The position numbers and the translations under genes were made by a program. From Roseivivax sediminis (GTDB lineage Bacteria; Pseudomonadota; Alphaproteobacteria; Rhodobacterales; Rhodobacteraceae), in NCBI RefSeq assembly GCF_900112685.1, contig NZ_FOMS01000001.1, positions 62,001 to 126,000 on the forward strand: DNA of 64,000 nucleotides, given 5' to 3'. The notes beneath the pieces were generated by a model. It was not told the origin of the DNA, did not search any database, and saw only the letters and a list, made by a program, of their open reading frames with translations. This document shows, one piece after another, positions 17,706 through 26,441 of this stretch; position 1 is the first letter of the stretch, and every line of letters starts with the position of its first letter.

Positions 17706-18910
17706 CACTGACCTCCTGTCGTTGTCTCCCGCCAGGCCGAGACGAGCGCGTCGGCGAAGGCGGGATCGTTGATGTGATGGGGCACGCGGACAAGGCGGCG
17801 GGTCTGTGTCTGCTCCACCGTGGCCTCGAGCGCCTCGAAGAGGGCGGTCCGCGCGGCATCGTCGTGGAAGGCCGCGCCCGGCGCGTCGAGGGCGGAGATG
17901 CCGCCCTCGGGCAAGAGGAACCGCACAGGTCCCTCGCAGGCGTTGAGCTTCGCGCCCAGCCAGCGGCCCATCTCGGCGTTCTCTTCCGGCGTGGTCCGCA
18001 TCAGCGTGACCTGCGGGTTGTGTTCGTAGAAAAGCCGGCCGGCGTAGCGCTCCGGCACCGTGTCCGGAGCCCCGAAATTCACCATGTCGAGCGCCCCGAC
18101 GGAGCCGACATACGGCACCCGCGTGCGCGCGATGGCGCCAAGCCGGTCCTCGGTGGCGGGAAAGACGCCGCCGAACAGCAGATCGCAGATCTCGGTCGTG
18201 GTGGTGTCGATGACGCCCTCGACGAGGCCCGACTCCACCAGCTTCTCCATCGACTGCCCGCCGGTGCCGGTGGCGTGGAAGACGAGGCAGTCGTAGGTAT
18301 CCGACAGCCGCTCCACACTCTGGTTCACGCACGTCGTGGTGACGCCGAACATGGTCAGGCCGAGCGCCGGCTTGACGTCCGCCGCCGGCACCTCTGCGCG
18401 GGCCATGCCGGCGATGGCCCCGGCAGCGTTCGCGAGAACCCGGCGCGAGATGCGGTTGAGACCCGCGACGTCCGTGACCGAGTACATCATCGTCACGTCC
18501 GACGGCCCGACATAGGGGGCCACGTTGCCCGACGCGACGGTGGACACCATGAGCTTCGGCACCCCCACGTCGAGCGTGCGCATCGCCGGCGTGATGAGCG
18601 CCGTGCCGCCCGAGCCACCGATCCCGATCAGGCCCGCGAGGTCCTCGCGGCCGCGCGCGAACCGCTCGAACGCCTCTGCCATCGCCGCGACGGCGCTGCC
18701 GCGGTCGCCGGTGAAGACCGCGTCGGCGCCGTCCGGGTGGTGCGCCGCGACCTCGCGGGCCGGAATGTCGGCGCCGCTCGGCGGGCTTTCGGTGGTCGAC
18801 AGGTCCACGAGCGCGACCTCCGCACCCGCCGCGCGGATGCGGTCGCGGACGTAGTCGAGTTCAGGATATTTCGTGTCGCAGGTCCCTGCGAGGTAGATGC
18901 GCGTGGTCAT
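17705..18910 (-). CDS. UPF0261 / Tm-1-like ATP-binding protein
   Basis: A 401-residue protein of the UPF0261 family, the N-terminal half of plant virus-resistance protein Tm-1. Characteristic pieces are [16 protein letters not shown] at the N-terminus, [33 protein letters not shown] (about 94-126), the [10 protein letters not shown] segment, [14 protein letters not shown] and a C-terminal [14 protein letters not shown]. It has no membrane segment. It follows livF by 13 bases and overlaps the TIM-barrel gene by 1 base. No enzymatic activity is firmly known for the bacterial members. Confidence 0.88.
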   Translation of the reverse strand: MTTRIYLAGTCDTKYPELDYVRDRIRAAGAEVALVDLSTTESPPSGADIPAREVAAHHPDGADAVFTGDRGSAVAAMAEAFERFARGREDLAGLIGIGGSGGTALITPAMRTLDVGVPKLMVSTVASGNVAPYVGPSDVTMMYSVTDVAGLNRISRRVLANAAGAIAGMARAEVPAADVKPALGLTMFGVTTTCVNQSVERLSDTYDCLVFHATGTGGQSMEKLVESGLVEGVIDTTTTEICDLLFGGVFPATEDRLGAIARTRVPYVGSVGALDMVNFGAPDTVPERYAGRLFYEHNPQVTLMRTTPEENAEMGRWLGAKLNACEGPVRFLLPEGGISALDAPGAAFHDDAARTALFEALEATVEQTQTRRLVRVPHHINDPAFADALVSAWRETTTGGQ

Positions 18911-18923
18911 CCTGTTTCCTCCC

Positions 18924-19637
18924 TCAAGCCTCGGCGGCCACACCGAGATAGCGGTTGCGCAGCGCGCGGTCGTTCAGCAGAGACTCCGCATCGGTCTCCA
19001 GCGCGATCTCGCCGTTCATCATCACCATGATCCGGTCGCTGACCTGCGTGGCGACGCTCAGGTTCTGCTCCACCAGCAGCAGCCCGACACCCGACCGGCC
19101 GATCTCGCGCAGAACCTCGACCACGTGATCGACGATCACCGGCGCCAGCCCCTCGGTCGGCTCGTCCATGACCAGAAGCCGCGGGTTCAGCAGCAGCGCG
19201 CGGGAGATCGCCAGCATCTGCTGCTCTCCGCCCGACAGCGCGCCGCCGCCGTTCTTGCGACGCTCCGCAAGGCGGGGGAAGGTGTCGTAGATACGCTCGA
19301 TCGTCCATTCGCCGCCGGGCTTTCCGACGAGCTTCAGGTGCTCCTCCACGCTGAGCGAGCGGTACACGCGGCGCCCCTGCGGCACGTAGCCCACCCCGGC
19401 GCGCGCCACCCTGTAGGCGCGGCGCCCGTTGAGCCGTTCGCCGCCGAGCCGGACCTCGCCGCGCGCGGCCGGAACAAGGCCCATGATCGCCTGGCAGAGC
19501 GTCGACTTGCCCATGCCGTTGCGGCCGACGAGGGACAGGGGCTCCGTCCCCGCCTCCAGCGACAGCCCGTGCAGGACGTGGCTGGAGCCGTAATAGACGT
19601 GCAGGTCCTCGACCTTCAGAAGCGGGTCATTTGCCAT
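18924..19637 (-). CDS. livF: branched-chain-amino-acid-type ABC transporter ATPase LivF
   Basis: A 237-residue ATPase with Walker [10 protein letters not shown] (38-46), signature LSGGEQQML, and Walker B LLVMDEP followed by [12 protein letters not shown], the hallmark of LivF proteins. With LivG it powers import through LivH/LivM. The start overlaps the 3' end of livG by 11 bases. Transporters of this type carry branched-chain amino acids but also urea, amides and other small organics. The local context points to a non-standard substrate. Confidence 0.92.
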   Translation of the reverse strand: MANDPLLKVEDLHVYYGSSHVLHGLSLEAGTEPLSLVGRNGMGKSTLCQAIMGLVPAARGEVRLGGERLNGRRAYRVARAGVGYVPQGRRVYRSLSVEEHLKLVGKPGGEWTIERIYDTFPRLAERRKNGGGALSGGEQQMLAISRALLLNPRLLVMDEPTEGLAPVIVDHVVEVLREIGRSGVGLLLVEQNLSVATQVSDRIMVMMNGEIALETDAESLLNDRALRNRYLGVAAEA

Positions 19638-20394
19638 GGCGGCCCATGTAGATGTCCTGGATGTCCTGGTTGGCCGAGATCTCGGCCGGTGTGCCTTCGG
19701 CCAGAAGGTGGCCGTTGTGCATGACGCTGACGTAGTCGACGGCCTTCAGCGCGATATCCAGATCGTGCTCGATCAGGATCAGCGTCAGATCGCGCGGAAG
19801 GTCGGCCAGCATGGCCACCAGCGACTCGCGCTCGCGGGTCGACAGGCCCGCCGCGGGTTCGTCCAGCAGCAGCAGTTTCGGCGGATGCGCCAGCGCCATG
19901 CCAAGCTCGAGCTGGCGCTGCTCGCCGTGGCTGAGTTCATTCGCCATCGTGTCGAGCCGGTCGGTCAGCCCCACCCGCTCGGCCAGCGCGTCGGTCTGCG
20001 CGCGGTCGGGCTGGTTTTCGGCCCGCTTCCAGATCGTCAGCCGCGGGCCCGTGGCGCCGCGGATCGCGACATAAAGGTTGTCTCTGACGGTCATGCCGCC
20101 GAAAACCAGCGATTTCTGGTAGGTGCGGCGCACCCCCGCCAGTACGCGCTTTTGCGGCGATAGCTCGGTGATGTCCTCTCCGAAGAGCCGGATATGCCCG
20201 GCGCTCGGGGGCAGATCGCCCGCGATCATGTTGAACAGCGTCGTCTTGCCTGCGCCGTTGGCGCCAAGCACCGCCCGGCGTTCTCCGGCCGAGACGCGCA
20301 AGGTCACGTCATCGACCGCCACGAGCGCGCCGAAGCGGCGGGTGAGGCCCTCGATCGCGAGGGCCTCCTCCGTAGTCTGGCGAGCCGCCTGCAT
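19627..20394 (-). CDS. livG: branched-chain-amino-acid-type ABC transporter ATPase LivG
   Basis: A 255-residue ATPase with Walker A GANGAGKTT, signature LSHGEQRQLELGMAL and Walker B LLLLDEPAAGL. The ATG (20394-20392) shares a base with the TGA of the binding-protein gene; an in-frame GTG three bases earlier is an equally possible start. GVRRTYQKSLVFGGMTVRDN is the Q-loop region typical of LivG. It is co-translated with its neighbours. Confidence 0.92.
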   Translation of the reverse strand: MQAARQTTEEALAIEGLTRRFGALVAVDDVTLRVSAGERRAVLGANGAGKTTLFNMIAGDLPPSAGHIRLFGEDITELSPQKRVLAGVRRTYQKSLVFGGMTVRDNLYVAIRGATGPRLTIWKRAENQPDRAQTDALAERVGLTDRLDTMANELSHGEQRQLELGMALAHPPKLLLLDEPAAGLSTRERESLVAMLADLPRDLTLILIEHDLDIALKAVDYVSVMHNGHLLAEGTPAEISANQDIQDIYMGRHGK

Positions 20395-21659
20395 CACGAC
20401 GGGCAGGACGGGTTTTCGCGGGACGGCAGACCAAGCTCCATGTAGGTCTCCCGGTCGAGCCCGAGATACTGGTCCACGCTCTCGATCCGTTCCAGCGGTT
20501 CGAGCGCGAGGGAACCGCCTTCCTGCTCCACCACCTCGTTGATGTAGATCGCGGCGGTCGCCTGCCGGTTCTCGTTGAGGCTCACGGTGCCCGTCGGGCT
20601 GGTGAACTCCAGGTTGGCAAGCGCTTCGTTGAACGCGGCGTGGTTGTCGGACAGGTCGCCCTCGACCTCCTGCAGTGCCAGCAGCGCGGCCTTCGTGTTG
20701 GTGTAGTAGTTCGACGCGAAGAGCGACGGCGACGGCAGGCCCTCGTCACCATAGTAGTCGCGGTAGAGTTGCTTGAACTCTTCCCACGCCTCGAGGTCGT
20801 CGTTGTCCGACACCGGGCCCGAGGACAGGATGCCGGGCAGAAGCTCGCGCGCCGGGCCCTGGGTGGTCAGCACGGTCTGGTCGGTCACGTTGGTACCGCC
20901 GACGATGGGAAGCTGCCCGCCCATCTGCGCGTATTGCGACAGGAAGTTCACCGCGTCCGAACCGCCGAGCACGACGTACATGCCGTCGATCTCTCCGGCT
21001 TCCAGCGGCAGCTGCGCGATCACCGAGGAATAGTCGTTGTTGCCGACGGGCGTGAAGTACTTGTCGGCCACGGTGCCCCCGGCCTCGCAGTAGGTGGCCA
21101 TGAAGCCGAAGATCTGCGCGTAGGGGAACGAGTAGTCCTCGGACACGATGACGATGTTGTCCCAGCCGCGCTCGTTCACGACGTACTCGCCCAGGGGCGC
21201 GGTCCATTGCGCGCCCTCGGTGTTGAAGCGGAAGAAGTTCTCGGCCGGGTCCACCAGCGTCGTCTCGATCGCCGCGGAGCCGCCGTTGAGGAACGTGGTG
21301 CCGGGCTGCTCCTTGGCGTATTGCGCGATCCGGATGCCTTCGGAGCCCGAGAGCGGCCCGACCATGATGTCGGCGCCGTCCTGCTCCACCAGGCGGCGGG
21401 CGGATTCGAGCGCGACGTCGGGGTTGCCGTCCGAGGACGCGGTGATGAACTCGATCGGGTGGCCGGCGATCTCGCCGCCGAACTCGTGGATCGCCAGCTC
21501 GACGCCGCGCAGGCCGTCCTCGCCCGGTGCCGCGAACGGCCCTTCGAGCGTGGCGAGCCCGCCGATGGTGATGGTCTCGCCGTCCTGCGCGAGCGCGGTG
21601 GAGCCCATGAGCGCGGCAAGCGTCGCCGCCGTGCCCAGCATGAAGCGTTGGGTGTTCAT
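20394..21659 (-). CDS. Liv-type periplasmic substrate-binding protein
   Basis: A 421-residue binding protein with signal peptide (1-24, ending STALAQ) and a strong GAGGAGGT site before the ATG. The type I periplasmic fold is indicated by GGLATLEGPFAAPGEDGLRGVELA and FITASSDGNPDVALESARRLVEQD, followed by MVGPLSGSEG and a C-terminal PSCPS that could form a disulphide. It defines the specificity of the LivHMGF importer. It lies between livM and livG, unlike the classical position at the operon front. Confidence 0.9.
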   Translation of the reverse strand: MNTQRFMLGTAATLAALMGSTALAQDGETITIGGLATLEGPFAAPGEDGLRGVELAIHEFGGEIAGHPIEFITASSDGNPDVALESARRLVEQDGADIMVGPLSGSEGIRIAQYAKEQPGTTFLNGGSAAIETTLVDPAENFFRFNTEGAQWTAPLGEYVVNERGWDNIVIVSEDYSFPYAQIFGFMATYCEAGGTVADKYFTPVGNNDYSSVIAQLPLEAGEIDGMYVVLGGSDAVNFLSQYAQMGGQLPIVGGTNVTDQTVLTTQGPARELLPGILSSGPVSDNDDLEAWEEFKQLYRDYYGDEGLPSPSLFASNYYTNTKAALLALQEVEGDLSDNHAAFNEALANLEFTSPTGTVSLNENRQATAAIYINEVVEQEGGSLALEPLERIESVDQYLGLDRETYMELGLPSRENPSCPS

Positions 21660-21673
21660 ATCGGGATACCTCC

Positions 21674-22675
21674 TCATTTTCCGATATCGTCGGTCTCTCG
21701 GGCGTCGCCGTCATTGCGGCGCGCCCATCCGGTCCCCCGCGTCCAGGCGCGGTGGACAAGGCCGGTCAGCCCGTCGGGCGAGAACAGCACGATGGCCAGG
21801 AAGATCAGGCCGATCAGCGTGTTGAACCGCTCGCGGGCGATGAAATCGATGGCGAAGTTGTCGACGACGGTGAACACGAACGCGCCGATATAGGCCCCGA
21901 TCGGGTGGCCGATGCCGCCGAGCACGCCGGCCATCAGCACGTCGATCACCGGGTTCAGAGCGACCGAGCCGGGCGAGATCGAGGCGTTCAGCCAGATGTT
22001 CAGGATGCCGCCGATCCCGGCGATGAACCCCGCGAGCCCGAAGGCCAGCACGCGCAGCAGCGGCACGTTGTAGCCCAGCGCACGCAGCCGGTCGGGTTCG
22101 TCCCGCAGCCCTTGCAGCGCCAGCCCGAAGGGTGTGCGCACGACATGGCGGACACCGAAATAGCATGCCGCGGCGAGAACGACGCTCATGTAGTAGAACG
22201 GCAAGTTCGCACCGAGGTCGAGGCCCAGGATCACCGGCGGCTGGACGTTGTTGAAGCCGGTATAGCCATTGAACAGGTCGTAGTTCTGCAGCGTCAGGAA
22301 GTAGAACGCCATCGCCACGGCGAGCGTGATCATCAGCGTGTAGATCCCCCGCGTGCGCACCGCGACGAGGCCGATCAGGAGCCCCGCCACCGTGGCGAGG
22401 CCGAGCGCGAGGATCAGTGCCAGCGGCCAGGGCAGCAGCAGGCCGACACCGCTCGTGGGCGCGGTGAAATAGGCGGTCGCGTAGCCCGCGACGCCCGCCA
22501 CACTCATCTGCGCGAGGCTGAGCATGCCGGTATAGGCGGTCAGGAAGACGAGGCTGAGGACGATGGTCCCGAAGCCCAGGGTGCGGCCGCCGATCTGCAC
22601 CAGCCAGAAGCTGTTGACGACGAAGGGATAGACCAGCAGCAGGGCGATCACGGCGAGGGGCAGGATCCAGCGCAT
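21674..22675 (-). CDS. livM: Liv-type ABC transporter permease LivM
   Basis: A 333-residue integral membrane protein with about ten hydrophobic helices and the LivM landmarks GMLSLAQMSVAGVAGY (about 55-70) and RDEPDRLRALGYNVPLLRVLAFGLAG. The start ATG overlaps the livH stop by one base. It forms the translocation pore with LivH. Confidence 0.92.
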   Translation of the reverse strand: MRWILPLAVIALLLVYPFVVNSFWLVQIGGRTLGFGTIVLSLVFLTAYTGMLSLAQMSVAGVAGYATAYFTAPTSGVGLLLPWPLALILALGLATVAGLLIGLVAVRTRGIYTLMITLAVAMAFYFLTLQNYDLFNGYTGFNNVQPPVILGLDLGANLPFYYMSVVLAAACYFGVRHVVRTPFGLALQGLRDEPDRLRALGYNVPLLRVLAFGLAGFIAGIGGILNIWLNASISPGSVALNPVIDVLMAGVLGGIGHPIGAYIGAFVFTVVDNFAIDFIARERFNTLIGLIFLAIVLFSPDGLTGLVHRAWTRGTGWARRNDGDARETDDIGK

Positions 22676-23562
22676 CAGGCGGCCCTCCCCAGCAGACCCT
22701 GCGGGCGCACGGCGAGCACGGCGACCATGATCGCGAAGGTGTAGACGATGCCGTAGGTCGGCGTATAGGCGAGCCCGTAGGTCTCGGCCATCGCCACCAG
22801 CAGCGCGCCGATCGCGGCGCCGGGGATCGACCCCATGCCGCCGACGATCACCACGATCAGCGACGACAGCAGGTAGCGCGCATCCTCGCCCGGCGAGACC
22901 GACAGGACCGACCCGCCGATCACCCCCGCCATGCCGGCCAGCCCCGCGCCGATGGCGAAAACGCCGACGAAGACGAGCGGGACGTTCACGCCCATCGCCT
23001 CCAGCATCCGGCGGTCATCGACACCGGCGCGGATCAGCATGCCGATGCGGGTGCGGTTGAGAATGAGCCAGAGCGCCACGCCGATCACAAGCGCGAAGCC
23101 GATCAGCATCAGCCGCGCCATCGCGTAGCGTCCCGCGACCGGCACCGGCACGAAGGTCGACACCGCCTCGGGCAGCGCGATCTGGTAGGCCGATCCGCCC
23201 CACTGGGCCAGCATCAGGTCCGCCGCGACGATGGACACGCCGATGGTCGCGAGCGCCTGTCGCAGGTCCTGCCCCTGCATCCAGGACAGGATCGACACCT
23301 GCAACGCGGCACCCGCAGCGGCCACGACCACACCGGCGGCGAGGATGCCGAGGATCCAGCTTCCCGTCGCCTCCGACACCTCGAACCCCACATAGGCCCC
23401 GAGCAGGTAGAGCGAGCCATGCGCCATGTTCACCACCCGCATCAGCCCGAAGATCAGGGAGAACCCGCTCGCCACGATGAAATACAGCGAGGCGAGCGTG
23501 AGCCCGTTCAGCGTGACGATGGCGAAGAGCCGCCAGTTGATGTCGGCCAGCGTCTCGATCAT
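22675..23562 (-). CDS. livH: Liv-type ABC transporter permease LivH
   Basis: A 295-residue membrane protein with LivH features: NGLTLASLYFIVASGFSLIFGLMRVVNMAHGSLYLLGAYVG near the N-terminus, RTRIGMLIRAGVDDRRMLEAMG in the central loop and GGMGSIPGAAIGA late. It is the first gene of the leftward operon that runs through livM, binding protein, livG, livF, UPF0261, TIM barrel and SRPBCC genes. Confidence 0.93.
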   Translation of the reverse strand: MIETLADINWRLFAIVTLNGLTLASLYFIVASGFSLIFGLMRVVNMAHGSLYLLGAYVGFEVSEATGSWILGILAAGVVVAAAGAALQVSILSWMQGQDLRQALATIGVSIVAADLMLAQWGGSAYQIALPEAVSTFVPVPVAGRYAMARLMLIGFALVIGVALWLILNRTRIGMLIRAGVDDRRMLEAMGVNVPLVFVGVFAIGAGLAGMAGVIGGSVLSVSPGEDARYLLSSLIVVIVGGMGSIPGAAIGALLVAMAETYGLAYTPTYGIVYTFAIMVAVLAVRPQGLLGRAA

Positions 23563-23830
23563 GGCCGGCCTGGCCCTTCAGTCGCGGTGCATAGCATTGG
23601 TGGCGTCTCCTCCCCTGTTTCCGGTGCGGGCACGACGCCTCCGTCCGGCAACGCGTCGCGCCGCTGGCCAGCCTCCCCTCTGGGATGCAGTCGATCCGGA
23701 TTGTTCTCCCGCATCGCGGTGTGGCAGAGCCACGTCCGTCCGCGATGACCCGAGCATTCCACGGCCCGAGACAGTCGCTCAACAGTCTCGGCACGCTATT
23801 TTGGGTAATATTGGGTAAACATGGCCTCGA
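23563..23830. promoter_or_regulatory. divergent control region of the liv operon
   Basis: A 268-base gap separates livH (leftward) from a TIM-barrel-like gene (rightward). It holds an inverted repeat CCGAGAC (23766-23772) / GTCTCGG (23785-23791). It also holds two direct copies of TTGGGTAA (23801-23808 and 23811-23818) exactly 10 bases apart, in an A+T-rich patch just before the rightward gene. Such helically phased repeats suggest a binding site for the Fis-HTH regulator encoded next door. I cannot assign promoter boxes firmly. Confidence 0.5.
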
Positions 23831-24466
23831 ATGCGTAGATTCTCCAAATGGCCGATCCAACGGCACACGGCAGCGTCGCGGTCCCTCCCCGATGCGCTCG
23901 TGACCGCATCGGTGGGGCTGCCCCCTGCGGAGATGCCGCCGGTCGTGGCGCTCCTTCTGCCGACTTTCGGCGGGGCGCAGGACGTTCTCGATGCGCTCGG
24001 GGAGGCGTGCCCGCAAGCGCTCGGCCTGTTCCTGGCCGATCCCAATCTGCTAACCGAACGGCTGTCCCGGCAGATCGCGCGCCACAGCCGCTGGGTGTGC
24101 AACCTGCCCAGCGTCGGGCAGCACGAACACGCGTTCCGGCGCTACCTGTCGGAGGTGGACCTCGACCACGGGCGCGAGATGCGCGTGCTGACCGATCTCG
24201 CCGCGGCGGGGCTGTCGACGATCGCCACCGTCTCGACCCCGCGCGACGTGGATGCGGCGCTGTCGGCAGGGCCCTCGGCGCTTCTCGTGGTGCCGCCCGT
24301 GCCCGACTTCGTCACCGGCGCGGTGCCGCTGGCGCGACGGGCGGCGCTTGAGCGCTCGGTCGCCGCGCAGAGCGACGCTCTGCCGATCCTCGGCCTGCGC
24401 GCGCCCGGAGAGGACGCGCTCGGCCTTGACGCCGCCCTCCTGCCCCCGTCCGGGATCAGTCTTTGA
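23831..24466 (+). CDS. half-length homologue of the PEP hydrolase-like TIM barrel
   Basis: A 211-residue protein. Its central part aligns by eye with the TIM-barrel protein at 16863-17705: CNLPSVG (90-96) corresponds to QNFPTVG. Both are followed by a helix segment at the same spacing (HAFRRYL versus GTFRANL), and SAGPSALLVVP corresponds to [11 protein letters not shown]. The N-terminal strand with the GGGAGTG motif and the C-terminal GGP segment are missing, so the barrel is incomplete and catalysis is doubtful. It is divergent from livH and its stop overlaps the 3' end of the regulator by 11 bases. A regulatory or partner subunit is possible. The start codon is uncertain. Confidence 0.65.
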   Translation: MRRFSKWPIQRHTAASRSLPDALVTASVGLPPAEMPPVVALLLPTFGGAQDVLDALGEACPQALGLFLADPNLLTERLSRQIARHSRWVCNLPSVGQHEHAFRRYLSEVDLDHGREMRVLTDLAAAGLSTIATVSTPRDVDAALSAGPSALLVVPPVPDFVTGAVPLARRAALERSVAAQSDALPILGLRAPGEDALGLDAALLPPSGISL

Positions 24467-26228
24467 GCCCCAGTCGCGCCATTCGGTTGTAGAGCGTCTT
24501 GCGCGAGATGTGCAGCGCCTCGGCCGTGCGGCCGCGATGAAAGTCGTTGCGCCAGAGCGCTTCCACGATTTGCCGCTTCTCGAGGTCGGCGGCCGTCTCT
24601 GGCGGCGGTCGCGCCGCTTCGCCGTCATCGAGGAAGGCGGCGATTTCGGTGCCGCCGACGTCGCCGGCGGCACCGCGTGCCGCGAGGCGCCCGATCACGC
24701 GGGCAAGCTCCGCCTCGTTGCCCGGCCAGGGATGGCGCCGCAACCGCTCCAGCGCGCCGGCGCCGAGCGGCGGCAGATCGGCGGCGTCCAGACCCGCTTC
24801 GGCCGCGAGCGCCGCCATGACCTCGGACAGATCCTCGACGCGCTGTCGCAGCGGCGGCAGCCGCACCGTCCACCCCGACAGCAGCGCAACGAGGTCCGGG
24901 TGCAGATCATCCGGCAGGAGCGGCTCGTCCGAGCCACGCTCGAACAGGAAGATCACCCGTGCCGTGACCCTTATGCGGCGACGACGGCGCGACGTCACCA
25001 GCGCGCCGCTCGCGAGGCTGCGCGCCAGCCGCTGCTGCAGCGACGGCAGCGCCCGGTCGATGTCGCGCACGATGATGGTCTCGCAGCCGGGCGCCGTCAG
25101 AAGGCCGGCCTCGTTGCCGCCCTCCGCGTCGTGCCCGAACAGCCGCCGGGACAGGCGCGGGCCCGGGTCTGTGCGGCCATCGACCTGCGGCACGTCTCGC
25201 CGCCGCCGGTCGAGCGCCGAGAGCACCGGCGCCAGCGGCATGCCCCGCTCCAGCGTCACCGCCAGCGACCGGCGCGCGCGCGACAGCGCCCCGAGATGCT
25301 CCAGGCAAGCCAGGACGGGCTTCGAGCGTCCGGAGAATCCGTGACCCCTTCCCCATCGCAGAAGCGCCTCCTGCCGCTGCGTCAGCTCGTCCTGCCGGCG
25401 GCCGGCCTGCCGGTAGCCGGCGATCCGGTTGGTCACCGATTCCTCGTAGGGCATCCGGTCGAGCGTCGAGCCGCCGACATAGCCGTCGAGGGTGGCGACG
25501 CGGGCGACATGCCCCAGGTCCTCGGCCGAGACCACCGGCCCGCCCTCCAGCAGGATCCGCGCGCCGGGATGGATGCGGCGCACGAGCGCGGCGTAGTCGC
25601 GCGCGATCAGGCCGACTTCCTCGAGCGAGGCACGCCGCGCATGGCCAAGAGAGCCGCCGGCGTTCCAGCCGAAATTCAGCAGGATCATGTCGAGCCCCGC
25701 CTCGGCGGCCGCCTGCGCATGCTCGCGTGCCCCGCAATAATAGAGCGCCCGGTAGCCGGCCGCCTGCACCCGCGCGAGCGTCTCGATCTCGCGGCGAAAC
25801 CCCCGTCCGGCCCGGTCCAGCATCTGCCGCATCGCCCGCGGCATTAGCGTGGCATTGGGAAAATTCACGGCGCCGGCAAAGCCTTGCTCGGCCACACGGT
25901 CGAGCGCCGCCTCCGGCGTGAAGTCCGGATCCCAGCAATTGACTCCCAGAAGAACCGGCACCGAAACCCGCGGCAGAATCTCCCGGGCCGCGAACGCATC
26001 TGTCATCGCGCTGGCCGCGTGACAGGGCAACATGCCGGCGATCGACGGTGCGCCCATGTTGCGCATCCGCGCCGCGTTGACCGCCAGGAGCAGATCGGCG
26101 CCGCCGACCTCCGCGGTCTGCGCGGCGATCCCGCTTCCCACGGCAGCGCCGATCAGCAGGCGTCCGGATGTCGACGGCATCATGCGCCGAGAGTGCACCG
26201 AAATCGCCCCCCGGGTCGAGCACCCCAA
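24456..26228 (-). CDS. TIM-barrel sensor / degenerate AAA+ / Fis-HTH transcriptional regulator
   Basis: A 590-residue fusion. Residues about 20-270 are a TIM barrel of the PEP hydrolase-like family (GAAVGSG at 28-33, LLGVNCWDP at 93-101, VNFPNAT at 121-127, EGGP at 228-231). Residues about 300-520 resemble the AAA+ domain of sigma-54 activators (RRLFGHD 361-367, VRLPPLRQRVEDL 455-467, WPGNEAEL 501-508). However, there is no Walker A motif and no GAFTGA loop. Residues 551-588 form a Fis-type HTH (AEALHISRKTLYNRMARLG). It probably binds DNA and senses a metabolite, but should not remodel sigma-54 polymerase. TTG at 26228 is chosen because GGGAGGG lies 5 bases upstream; an internal ATG at 26183 is an alternative. 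Confidence 0.85.
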   Translation of the reverse strand: MGCSTRGAISVHSRRMMPSTSGRLLIGAAVGSGIAAQTAEVGGADLLLAVNAARMRNMGAPSIAGMLPCHAASAMTDAFAAREILPRVSVPVLLGVNCWDPDFTPEAALDRVAEQGFAGAVNFPNATLMPRAMRQMLDRAGRGFRREIETLARVQAAGYRALYYCGAREHAQAAAEAGLDMILLNFGWNAGGSLGHARRASLEEVGLIARDYAALVRRIHPGARILLEGGPVVSAEDLGHVARVATLDGYVGGSTLDRMPYEESVTNRIAGYRQAGRRQDELTQRQEALLRWGRGHGFSGRSKPVLACLEHLGALSRARRSLAVTLERGMPLAPVLSALDRRRRDVPQVDGRTDPGPRLSRRLFGHDAEGGNEAGLLTAPGCETIIVRDIDRALPSLQQRLARSLASGALVTSRRRRRIRVTARVIFLFERGSDEPLLPDDLHPDLVALLSGWTVRLPPLRQRVEDLSEVMAALAAEAGLDAADLPPLGAGALERLRRHPWPGNEAELARVIGRLAARGAAGDVGGTEIAAFLDDGEAARPPPETAADLEKRQIVEALWRNDFHRGRTAEALHISRKTLYNRMARLGLKD

Positions 26229-26293
26229 TGCGTCCCTCCCGGCAGGCCCGATCGCCGCCGGCGCGTCCCACGTCCGGCCGGGGCGCCGCCCCT

Positions 26294-26350
26294 GCTTCTT
26301 TGGGCCTCAAATACTCCGGGGAGCGCGAGGGGCCGGCCCCTCGCTCCCGC
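26294..26350. repeat. dispersed intergenic hairpin repeat, copy B
   Basis: The core CCGGGGAGCGCGAGGGG (26316-26332) faces an inverted GGCCCCTCGCTCCC, making a long stem. It matches the element at 41837-41870 with a single mismatch over 34 bases. This copy lies between two divergently transcribed genes, so it is not placed to end either transcript. Confidence 0.8.
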
Positions 26351-26441
26351 CCTCTCCCTCCGCGCCGCCCGCCAGCCCTGCACGTACCGGAACCGCCCGC
26401 CTTGCGTTACGGTTCGTCCGGAGACAGCCGACGGACCCCGC

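Noticed and set aside
24456-26228. Canonical sigma-54 enhancer-binding protein
   Set aside because: The P-loop and GAFTGA motif are absent, so sigma-54 activation cannot be claimed.
26316-26349. Rho-independent terminator
   Set aside because: Both neighbouring genes are transcribed away from it, so it ends neither; it is better described as a dispersed repeat.
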